Assembly (NCBI GenBank): GCA_020348765.1
Contig: CP070753.1
Location: forward strand, 449,196 to 456,913
From: Burkholderiales bacterium
GTDB taxonomy: Bacteria > Pseudomonadota > Gammaproteobacteria > Burkholderiales > Burkholderiaceae_E
DNA length: 7,718 nt
Direction: 5' to 3'
A model generated the notes under the pieces. It did no database searches and was not told the origin of the DNA. It was given only the letters and a program-made list of their open reading frames with translations. Below, in pieces: positions 1 to 6,023 of this stretch. The stretch's first letter is position 1. Every line of letters begins with the position of its first letter. Both the position numbers and the translations under genes were made by a program.

Positions 1-90
1 CGGCCCGGACCTGCACGGACCCGGTCGGCAGGGCTCGCGGGCACCGAATCCGAGGTCCGAAAACGGCGAGTCCGGCCGCGGGGCAGGCCG

Positions 91-96
91 TATCAT
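91..96 (+). promoter_or_regulatory. Candidate -10 element for the alkylation-repair operon
   Basis: TATCAT matches the sigma-70 -10 consensus at five of six positions and is one of the few AT-rich spots in the first 102 bases. No convincing -35 hexamer is found 16-18 bases upstream; the bases there read GAGTCC. The downstream gene is an AraC/Ada-type regulator, so an activator-dependent promoter with a poor -35 is plausible. The usual spacing would put the transcription start at about 102-104, on or beside the ATG at 103. The rest of 1-90 shows no recognisable gene or E. coli-type Ada box. Confidence 0.4.
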
Positions 97-102
97 TGGC
101 CC

Positions 103-1554
103 ATGCTGCCCGGTGACGATTACCTGTACCGCGCCCTGAGCGCCCATGACGAGCGTTTCGACGGACGCTTCTTCGTCGGTGTGCGCACGACCGGCATCTA
201 TTGCCGGCCGGTCTGTCGCGTGCGCCTGCCGCGCCGGGCCAATTGCAGCTTCTTTGCCAGCGCGGCCGCTGCCGAGCGCCGCGGATTCCGGCCGTGCCTG
301 CGCTGCCGTCCCGAACTCGCGCCGGGCACGGCGTCGGTGGACGCGTCCGCGCGGCTCGCGCGCAGCGCCGCCGCGGCGATCGAGGAGGGTGCGCTCGAAG
401 GGGCCGGTCTGGCCGGCCTGGCCGCCCGGCTCGGGGTCAGCGATCGGCACCTGCGCCGGGTATTCGTCGAGGCGTTCGGTGTCGCGCCGATCGACTATGC
501 ACAGACGCAGCGGCTGCTGCTGGCCAAGCGCTTGCTGACCGACACCGCGATGCCGATCCTCGACGTGGCATTCGCCGCCGGCTTCGGCAGCCTGCGCCGG
601 CTCAATGCGGCATTTCGCGAGCGCTACCGGATGTCGCCCGGTGCGCTGCGACGGGCCGCCGGCGGCACGGCGCTCGGCGAGATCACCGTTGCGCTGGCCT
701 ATCGGCCTCCGTACGACTGGGCGGCGATGCTCGGGTTCCTGGGCCGACGTGCGATCGCCGGGGTCGAGTCGGTCGACCAGCGAAGCTATCGCCGCACGGT
801 CGTACTCGACGCGAGCGACGGCCGCGCCGCAAGCGGATGGTTGCAGGTCACGCACGATGCGCGCCGCGGGCGGCTGCAACTGGCGATGTCCGCGGCGCTC
901 GCGCCGGTGATCGCGCGCGTGATCGGTCGCGCCAAGCGCATGTTCGACCTGGCCTGCCAGCCCGACGAGGTCCAGGCCGCGCTCGGGTCGCTGGCCGCGG
1001 CACACCCGGGCCTGCGCGTGCCCGGGGCCTTCGACGGCTTCGAGATCGCGGCGCGCGCGGTGCTGGGGCAGCAGGTGAGCGTGGCCGCGGCGCGCACGCT
1101 GGCCGGACGCCTGGCCGGGACATTCGGTGCGCCGGTCGGCACGCCGTGGCCGACGCTCGCGCACGCGTTCCCGTCGGCACAGCAGGTCGCCGTGCTCGAG
1201 CCTGCGGCGATCGCCGGGCTCGGCGTGACCGCTGCGCGCGCGCGCAGCATCGTCGCGCTGGCGCGCGCGTGCGCGAGCGGCGCCCTGGTGCTCGAGCCTG
1301 GCGCGCCGCTCGCGGCGACGCTCGACGCGCTGCGCGAGCTGCCGGGCATCGGCGCGTGGACCGCGCAGTACCTGGCGATGCGCGCGCTGGGCTGGCCGGA
1401 CGCGTTTCCCGCGGCCGACCTCGGCGTGCGCCGCGCGCTGCAGGTCGCCCGCCCGGCGCAGGCCGAGGCCGCCGCCAGCGCATGGCGGCCGTGGCGCGCC
1501 TATGCCGTGATGCACTTTTGGCAGTCCGAACACGAGCAGGAGATCCGCCGATGA
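103..1554 (+). CDS. alkA: Ada-AlkA fusion: methyl-sensing AraC-type regulator plus DNA-3-methyladenine glycosylase II
   Basis: A 483-residue fusion protein. The N-terminal Ada metal-binding domain (about 1-78) has the zinc cysteines C34, C38, C65 and C68. C34 corresponds to E. coli Ada Cys38, which accepts a methyl group from DNA methylphosphotriesters and turns Ada into an activator. An AraC-type helix-turn-helix follows (about 82-185). The rest is an AlkA-type base-excision glycosylase: a beta-rich N-terminal domain from about 193, a helical region with LGQQVSVAAAR at 321-331, a helix-hairpin-helix at LPGIGAWTA (413-421), and D439 in FPAADLGVR as the likely catalytic aspartate. It should excise alkylated purines such as 3-methyladenine and activate its own operon. 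The start at 103 fits the usual family N-terminus (DDYLYRAL), but no Shine-Dalgarno is seen. The Ada methyltransferase domain is absent and is supplied by the next gene, which overlaps by four bases. Function comes from family knowledge; residues are read from the sequence. Confidence 0.95.
   Translation: MLPGDDYLYRALSAHDERFDGRFFVGVRTTGIYCRPVCRVRLPRRANCSFFASAAAAERRGFRPCLRCRPELAPGTASVDASARLARSAAAAIEEGALEGAGLAGLAARLGVSDRHLRRVFVEAFGVAPIDYAQTQRLLLAKRLLTDTAMPILDVAFAAGFGSLRRLNAAFRERYRMSPGALRRAAGGTALGEITVALAYRPPYDWAAMLGFLGRRAIAGVESVDQRSYRRTVVLDASDGRAASGWLQVTHDARRGRLQLAMSAALAPVIARVIGRAKRMFDLACQPDEVQAALGSLAAAHPGLRVPGAFDGFEIAARAVLGQQVSVAAARTLAGRLAGTFGAPVGTPWPTLAHAFPSAQQVAVLEPAAIAGLGVTAARARSIVALARACASGALVLEPGAPLAATLDALRELPGIGAWTAQYLAMRALGWPDAFPAADLGVRRALQVARPAQAEAAASAWRPWRAYAVMHFWQSEHEQEIRR
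1538..1542 (+). promoter_or_regulatory. Ribosome binding site of the ogt-like gene
   Basis: AGGAG lies inside the end of the upstream coding region, eight bases before the ATG at 1551. It supports that start over the in-frame ATG at 1590. Confidence 0.7.
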
Positions 1555-2111
1555 GACATGGCGAACGCACCGATGACACGACCTACTACATGCGCGTGCC
1601 CAGTCCGCTCGGGCCGATGCTCGCGGTCTCGGACGGGTCGGCGCTGACCGGCCTGTACTTCGAGGGCCAGCGCCACGGCCCGACGATCGGGCCCGACTGG
1701 CGCGACGCGCCGGCGCTCGAGATCTTCGCGACCCTGCGCAGCGAGCTGGAACAGTACTTCGCGGGTGCGACAGCCCGGTTCTCGATCCGGCTGTCGCTGC
1801 GTGGCACCGCTTTCCAGCGCGCGGTCTGGGACGCGCTGCTGTCGATCGGCCCCGGCAGCACCTGCAGCTATGCCGAGCTGGCGCGGGCCATCGGCCGGCC
1901 GCGTGCGGTCCGTGCCGTAGGCGCTGCGGTCGGGCGCAACCCGGTTTCGGTGATCGTGCCTTGTCACCGGGTCGTCGGCAGCGACGGAGCGCTGACCGGA
2001 TACGCCGGCGGCCTGCGGCGCAAGCGTGCGCTGCTGGCGCTCGAGTGCCCGCCGGCGGCCGCGGCGGCCGCGGCGGCCGAACCGGCGTTGCTCACGGAGG
2101 AGGCTCGATGA
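1551..2111 (+). CDS. ogt: Methylated-DNA--protein-cysteine S-methyltransferase (O6-methylguanine-DNA methyltransferase)
   Basis: A 186-residue suicide repair protein that removes methyl groups from O6-methylguanine (and O4-methylthymine) in DNA onto its own cysteine. A variable N-terminal domain (about 11-82) precedes the conserved catalytic domain from about 85 (TAFQRAVWDAL). The active-site motif is PCHRV at 137-141 with acceptor C138 and H139. R121 in RAVG is the likely arginine finger, N130 the hinge asparagine, and E165 the conserved glutamate of the relay. The start at 1551 is favoured by the AGGAG and by the ATGA overlap with the glycosylase stop. The end overlaps the next start in the same way. 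The C-terminus carries eight consecutive alanines (169-176) and a short acidic tail beyond the usual family end. With the upstream gene it restores the parts of a full Ada protein as two polypeptides. The naming as ogt rather than adaB or a generic mgmt is a convention choice. Confidence 0.95.
   Translation: MRHGERTDDTTYYMRVPSPLGPMLAVSDGSALTGLYFEGQRHGPTIGPDWRDAPALEIFATLRSELEQYFAGATARFSIRLSLRGTAFQRAVWDALLSIGPGSTCSYAELARAIGRPRAVRAVGAAVGRNPVSVIVPCHRVVGSDGALTGYAGGLRRKRALLALECPPAAAAAAAAEPALLTEEAR
2055..2078 (+). repeat. 9-bp tandem repeat encoding a polyalanine stretch
   Basis: The unit GCGGCCGCG occurs about 2.7 times in perfect tandem, in frame, and encodes A169-A176 of the methyltransferase. 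Because the unit is a multiple of three bases, slippage would change alanine number without a frameshift. It lies beyond the catalytic fold. Confidence 0.8.
2096..2100 (+). promoter_or_regulatory. Strong ribosome binding site of the MetE-like gene
   Basis: GGAGG, extended to GGAGGAGG, lies seven bases before the ATG at 2108. It is the best Shine-Dalgarno in the window. It fixes the start at 2108 rather than the longer in-frame ORF that opens within the methyltransferase gene, and suggests this third gene is well translated. Confidence 0.85.
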
Positions 2112-3211
2112 AGCCGCCATTTCGTGCCGACCAGGTCGGCAGCCTGTTGCGGCCGGCGTCGCTGGTCGAGGCGCGCGCCGGCCACAGGGCCGGCGCGCTG
2201 GACGCCGCCGGCCTGCGTGCCGTCGAGGACGCGGCGATTCGCGACGCGGTCGCGCGCCAGGAAACGATCGGGCTGGCCGGGATCACCGACGGCGAGTTCC
2301 GCCGCGACTGGTGGCACCTGGACTTCCTGTCGCGGCTGGACGGCGTGACGCTGCGCGAGAACCCGGGCCCGAAGTTCAATGTCGACGGCGCATCCGAACA
2401 GCCGCCGATCGCCACCGTGACCGGGCGCATCGGCTGCTCGGCGCCGATCATGGTCGACGATTTCGCGTTCCTGAAGTCGGTCACGAGCCGCACCGCCAAG
2501 ATGACGATCCCGTCGCCGTCGATGCTGCACCTGCGCGGCGGCCGGCGCGCGATCTCGCGCGAGATCTACCCGGACCTGGACCGCTTTTGGTCCGACGTCG
2601 CCGATGCCTACCGGGCAGCGATCGGGCACCTGGCCGAGGCCGGCTGCACCTATCTGCAGCTCGACGACGTGGCATTCGCGTATCTGTGCGACCCGAAGGT
2701 GCGGCAGAACTGCCGTGACAACGGCGATGATCCGGACGCGCTGCCGGCGACCTATGCCGCGGCCATCAATGCCGCGCTGGCCGACCGGCCGGCGCACATG
2801 ACCGTGACCATCCACACCTGTCGCGGCAACTTCCGCAGCGCCTGGGTCGCCGAAGGCGGGTACGACCCGGTGGTGCAGGCGATGTTCTCGACCGACGTCG
2901 ACGGCTACTTCATGGAGTTCGACAGCGAGCGTGCCGGCGGCTTCGAGCCGCTGCGGATCCTGCCGCCGGACAGGAAGGTGGTGCTCGGACTGGTCACGAC
3001 CAAGGTCGGCGAGCTGGAACCGGCCGGGTCGCTGAAGCGGCGCATCGAGGAAGCGTCGCGCTACGTGCCGCTCGAGCGGCTGTGCCTGTCGCCGCAGTGC
3101 GGCTTCTCCAGCACCCACCATGGCAACCTGCTGTCGCACGACGACCAGTGGCGCAAGCTGGCCCGCGTGGTCGAGGTCGCGCGCGAGATCTGGCCGCAGG
3201 ACGCGCCGTGA
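2108..3211 (+). CDS. Short MetE-like (cobalamin-independent methionine synthase family) zinc methyltransferase
   Basis: A 367-residue protein of the MetE C-terminal-domain family (COG0620; same group as Bacillus YxjG/YxjH), about half the length of full MetE and lacking its N-terminal half. The opening FRADQVGSLLRP (5-16) is typical. The predicted zinc ligands are all present: H236 and C238 (TIHTC), E270 (YFMEFD) and C331 (SPQCGFSS). The spacing of 61 residues from E270 to C331 equals that between E665 and C726 of E. coli MetE. E63 in DGEFRR and D186 in QLDD match residues that bind homocysteine in MetE; S12 matches the serine of the GS motif. Likely reaction: alkyl transfer to a thiol, for example homocysteine to methionine. 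The methyl donor cannot be told, because relatives use different donors and the family also includes epoxyalkane:coenzyme M transferase. It overlaps the ogt-like gene by ATGA, so it belongs to the alkylation-repair operon. The usual MesX (DUF1852) partner of one relative, MesD, is not present. Confidence 0.88.
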   Translation: MKPPFRADQVGSLLRPASLVEARAGHRAGALDAAGLRAVEDAAIRDAVARQETIGLAGITDGEFRRDWWHLDFLSRLDGVTLRENPGPKFNVDGASEQPPIATVTGRIGCSAPIMVDDFAFLKSVTSRTAKMTIPSPSMLHLRGGRRAISREIYPDLDRFWSDVADAYRAAIGHLAEAGCTYLQLDDVAFAYLCDPKVRQNCRDNGDDPDALPATYAAAINAALADRPAHMTVTIHTCRGNFRSAWVAEGGYDPVVQAMFSTDVDGYFMEFDSERAGGFEPLRILPPDRKVVLGLVTTKVGELEPAGSLKRRIEEASRYVPLERLCLSPQCGFSSTHHGNLLSHDDQWRKLARVVEVAREIWPQDAP

Positions 3212-3328
3212 TGCCCGGCGTCGCGCCCGGCGGCATCGCCCGCGGCGCGATGCCCCCGGTCGCCGCGGACCGGCTCGGACCCGGGCCGGTGCCTCGCTTC
3301 CGGGGGGGCCCGGTCGGACGGCCTCGGT
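3212..3328. terminator. Convergent spacer with inverted repeats, possible bidirectional terminator
   Basis: This 117-base gap separates the ends of two converging genes. It holds a perfect 8-base inverted repeat: GGCATCGC at 3232-3239 and GCGATGCC at 3247-3254, with a 7-base loop. A second, looser pair is CCGGGCC at 3281-3287 with GGCCCGG at 3307-3313. Neither is followed by a T tract on either strand, so a canonical intrinsic terminator is not shown. Stems without U-runs are common in very GC-rich genomes. No gene is seen here. Confidence 0.4.
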
Positions 3329-4462
3329 TCAGGTAGCGGCGCGCGCGCCCGTCCACCACGGCAGCGACGCGGCGGCCGCGTGCGCCGCATCCACCGCGGC
3401 GCGCTGGTGCGCCTGCAGGTGCTGCCACGGCAGCCCGTCGGCTCGCGTCTGCACCACGTCGCACACGTCCGAGCGATGCCCGAGCAGCGCCTCGATCACG
3501 GCCAGTCCCAGGAAGGGCACCGTCGCGGCGCAGTAGCCACCCTCGTGGCAAAGCACCAGGCGCCCGTCGCACAGCCGCCCCGCGGCATCGCGGATCAGCG
3601 CCGTCATGCTGCGGAAGGCCTCTGGCGTCAGCATCATGCGACCGAGCGGGTCGTTGATCCCGGCATCGAACCCGCACGGCACGATGATCAGCTGCGGGCG
3701 GAATGCTTCGAGCGCGGGCAGCACGATGCGCTCGAATGCGTACGCGTAGGCCGGCCAGGCGCAGCCGGGCGGCAGCGGGACGTTCAGGTTGTAGCCGGTT
3801 CCGGCGCCGGCCCCGATCTCGTCGATGCCGCCGCTTGTGCGCGGGAACAGCCGATCCTGGTGCAGCGAGACGGTCAGCGCCGACGGGTCGTCGTAGAACG
3901 CGGCCTGCGTGCCGTTGCCATGGTGCACGTCCCAGTCGACGAACGCGATTCGCGGCAGCCCGCGCGCGGCCAGTGCATGTCGGCCGGCGATGGCCGCGTT
4001 GGAGAACACGCAGAAGCCGCCGCAGCCGTCGGGCTCGGCATGGTGGCCGGGCGGTCGCACCAGCGCGTACGCCTGCCCGACCGTGCCATCGAGCACCGCA
4101 TCGACCGCTGCGATGACGCCGCCGGCCGCGAGCGCCGCGATCTCGAAGCCGCCGGGACCGAGGCGCGCCTGCAGCCCGACGTCGCCCCCGGTGCGCGACA
4201 ACTGCATCACGTGCTCGACATAGCGCAGCGTGTGCACGCGCAGCAGTTCCTCGGTGCTGGCGGCACGCGGGGCGATCGGACGAAGCCGCGCGGTGGTTCC
4301 GGTGGCATCGAGCAGGTTCTTGAACCGGCGTTTCGACTCGGCACTCTCGACGTGCTGGCCGGGCTGCACGAACCCGCCCGGGGCGAGCACGCCGGCATGG
4401 TTGCCGGGGTCGTGCCACATGTAAGTCTCGTGCCATACCAGGCCGGTACCTGCAGCTTGCAT
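3329..4462 (-). CDS. Class II histone deacetylase-like amidohydrolase
   Basis: A 377-residue zinc amidohydrolase of the arginase/deacetylase fold. It closely resembles, from memory, the Bordetella/Alcaligenes FB188 HDAH enzyme in length and motifs. Visible catalytic features are RPPGHHA (136-142) with the paired histidines H140 and H141, DWDVHHGNGT (176-185) with zinc ligands D178 and H180, GFDA (264-267) with zinc ligand D266, and EGGY (307-310) with catalytic Y310. No key residue is missing, so it should be active. The natural substrate is unknown: bacterial relatives cleave acetyl-lysine analogues, acetylpolyamines or other short acyl-amides. No signal peptide is seen, so it is probably cytoplasmic. 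The start at 4462 is chosen because GAGAGG lies nine bases upstream (4472-4477 on the plus strand) and homology begins at once (GLVWHETYMWHDPG). The open frame continues to 4819 but that extension is arginine-rich and lacks family similarity. It is divergent from the MFS gene, with which it may share regulation. Confidence 0.93.
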   Translation of the reverse strand: MQAAGTGLVWHETYMWHDPGNHAGVLAPGGFVQPGQHVESAESKRRFKNLLDATGTTARLRPIAPRAASTEELLRVHTLRYVEHVMQLSRTGGDVGLQARLGPGGFEIAALAAGGVIAAVDAVLDGTVGQAYALVRPPGHHAEPDGCGGFCVFSNAAIAGRHALAARGLPRIAFVDWDVHHGNGTQAAFYDDPSALTVSLHQDRLFPRTSGGIDEIGAGAGTGYNLNVPLPPGCAWPAYAYAFERIVLPALEAFRPQLIIVPCGFDAGINDPLGRMMLTPEAFRSMTALIRDAAGRLCDGRLVLCHEGGYCAATVPFLGLAVIEALLGHRSDVCDVVQTRADGLPWQHLQAHQRAAVDAAHAAAASLPWWTGARAAT

Positions 4463-4733
4463 CGTTGCTCGCCTCTCGGGTCGCCGCCTCCGTGGGGTCG
4501 CCTCCGCCCCCACCTGCGGCTTCGCTTTCGGGTTGTCTCCCGGCGCGCCAAATGGAACACCAACCGGTCGACTCGGGAGCCGGCGGTCGGGCCGTCTACG
4601 AACTCGCGTTCGGTGGTAACGTACATCGCCGCCCTGGGCATCACAATGCCCGGTCGCGAGCGTCGGCCGGTGGCGCGGCCCCCGATTCCGCAGCGGGACC
4701 GCCCGATCGTTCTGCAACCATTGGGTCGTTCCG
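4463..4733. promoter_or_regulatory. Divergent promoter region between deacetylase and MFS genes
   Basis: This 271-base spacer must hold promoters for both flanking genes unless they are read through. A perfect inverted repeat, GGGCAT at 4636-4641 and ATGCCC at 4646-4651 with CACA between, is a candidate operator. Overlapping it on the minus strand is a weak sigma-70-like pair: TTGTGA (4641-4646) and TACGTT (4618-4623) with 17-base spacing, directed toward the deacetylase. The hexamers match consensus at only four and three of six positions. No convincing promoter toward the MFS gene was found, and its start lacks a clear Shine-Dalgarno. Confidence 0.35.
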
Positions 4734-5915
4734 ATGCGCAGGTTCTTCCTGATTCTGAATGTCGGGCACGCGCTCGACCATCTGGTGCTGCTGGTGTTCG
4801 CGGCTGCCGTGGCGCGCATCGCAGTCGAGATGGACGTCTCGCGCTGGGAGGACCTGATGCCCTGGGCGACCGGCGCGTTCCTGATGTTCGGCCTCGGTGC
4901 GCTGCCGGCCGGCTGGCTCGCCGATCACGTCGGCCGCAGGCCGCTGATGATCGTGTTCTTCGTCGGCACCGGCCTGGCGACGATCGCCGTGGCGCTGGCG
5001 CGAACGCCGTTGCAGCTCGGCGCCGCGCTGACGCTGATGGGAAGCTTCGCCGCGATCTATCACCCGGTCGGCATCCCGATGCTGGTGCAGCACGCCGGCA
5101 GGCGCGCCGGCTGGATGATCGGGGTCAACGGCCTGGCCGGAAACGTCGGCGTTGCGCTGGCCGCCGCATCGACCGGCCTGCTGGTCAAGGTGAGCGGCTG
5201 GCAGGCGGCGTTCGTGGTGCCGGGGCTGCTGCTGGTCGCATGCGGTTGGCTGTTCCATCGCTGGGCGCCGCCGGAGACAGAGCCGCCTGCGCGTCGCCAG
5301 GCGGTGTTGCGTGAGGCCAGCCGCAGCGACGCGGCGCGCGCGTTCGTCGACATGACCCTGGCCGCGATCTGCGCCAGCCTCGCGTTCAATTTCACGACCA
5401 ATGCCAACCCGGAGATGTTCCGCGACCGGCTGATTCGAGTGACCGGCGACCCGGCGCTGCTCGGGGCGGTGCTGGCAGCGGTCTATCTGTGCGGCTCGCT
5501 CGCGCAACTGCTGGTCGGGCACCAGGTGGATCGGCATCCGGTGCGTCGGGTGTTCCTGCCGATCGCCCTGAGCCAGATCCCGGTGTTCCTGATCGCGTCC
5601 CAGCTCGAGGGCTGGGCCTTCGTGGCGCTCGCGGTTGGATTCATGCTGCTGGTGTTCGGTCAGATCCCGTTCGGTGACGCCGTGATCACGCGCTATTTCG
5701 ACGATCGCATGCGCTCGCGCGTGTACGCCGTGCGGCTCGGGATCGGCTTCGGCTCCAGCGCGACAGCGGTCGCCGTGCTCGGGCCGATGGTCAAGGCCAG
5801 CGGGTTCGACGCATTGCTGCTGCTGCTGGCCGGGGTCGCCGTGCTGATGGCAGTCTGCATCCTGCTGCTGCCGCCCGAGCCGCGGCCGGCGACAACGGAT
5901 TCGGCTGCGCGCTGA
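4734..5915 (+). CDS. Major facilitator superfamily transporter
   Basis: A 393-residue inner-membrane protein with about twelve hydrophobic segments in two halves, the usual MFS size. The first helix spans about 7-30. The loop between helices 2 and 3 carries the MFS motif A as GWLADHVGRRP (60-70), with D64, R68 and R69. A degenerate copy lies in the second half (GHQVDRHPVRR, 262-272). The segment AAIYHPVGIPML (106-117) followed by GVNGLAGNVG (130-139) resembles the fosmidomycin-resistance (Fsr) branch of MFS exporters, so efflux of a small molecule is more likely than uptake, but the substrate cannot be read from sequence. A charged central loop (about 176-205) separates the halves. The start at 4734 immediately precedes helix 1, though the ribosome site is weak. 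The divergent deacetylase suggests, without proof, that one acts on a compound handled by the other. Confidence 0.9.
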   Translation: MRRFFLILNVGHALDHLVLLVFAAAVARIAVEMDVSRWEDLMPWATGAFLMFGLGALPAGWLADHVGRRPLMIVFFVGTGLATIAVALARTPLQLGAALTLMGSFAAIYHPVGIPMLVQHAGRRAGWMIGVNGLAGNVGVALAAASTGLLVKVSGWQAAFVVPGLLLVACGWLFHRWAPPETEPPARRQAVLREASRSDAARAFVDMTLAAICASLAFNFTTNANPEMFRDRLIRVTGDPALLGAVLAAVYLCGSLAQLLVGHQVDRHPVRRVFLPIALSQIPVFLIASQLEGWAFVALAVGFMLLVFGQIPFGDAVITRYFDDRMRSRVYAVRLGIGFGSSATAVAVLGPMVKASGFDALLLLLAGVAVLMAVCILLLPPEPRPATTDSAAR

Positions 5916-6023
5916 TCGCCGTCCAGTCGCAAAAACCGGTCGCCTCGGTCGCTTCCGGTCGCCGCGGGCGCCGAGGTCGGGCCGCGTTCCGTTCCGGGCG
6001 ATGATGGTCGAGCAGCTGTTCCG
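5916..6023. terminator. Convergent spacer with possible minus-strand terminator and short repeats
   Basis: This 108-base spacer lies between two converging genes. On the minus strand a stem of six pairs (CCTCGG at 5943-5948 with CCGAGG at 5971-5976, loop 22 bases) is followed, after seven bases, by a run of five T (A-run at 5931-5935 on the plus strand). This could end the DUF748 transcript, but the gap between stem and T-run is longer than in a canonical intrinsic terminator. The heptamer CGGTCGC occurs three times (5937-5943, 5946-5952, 5956-5962). No gene is seen. Confidence 0.35.

Noticed and set aside
1..102. E. coli-type Ada box (AAT, six bases, GCAA) upstream of the operon
   Set aside because: An AAT occurs at 47-49, but no GCAA follows at the right distance. 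Other species use different sites, so this does not exclude autoregulation.
201..1550. N-terminal extension of the methyltransferase reading frame back to 201
   Set aside because: It overlaps the Ada-AlkA gene in another frame and is Arg/Ala-rich. Family similarity, AGGAG and the ATGA overlap all place the start at 1551.
1964..3139. 391-residue minus-strand open frame opposite the MetE-like gene
   Set aside because: No recognisable domain; the plus strand carries the complete zinc site.
4463..4819. 119-residue N-terminal extension of the deacetylase
   Set aside because: The sequence is basic and without family similarity, overlaps the start of the MFS gene, and a ribosome site supports 4462.
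3380..5314. 644-residue plus-strand open frame opposite the deacetylase and continuing into the MFS gene
   Set aside because: It is antisense to a gene with all catalytic motifs, is low in complexity and shows no family motif. Long spurious frames are expected in such GC-rich DNA.
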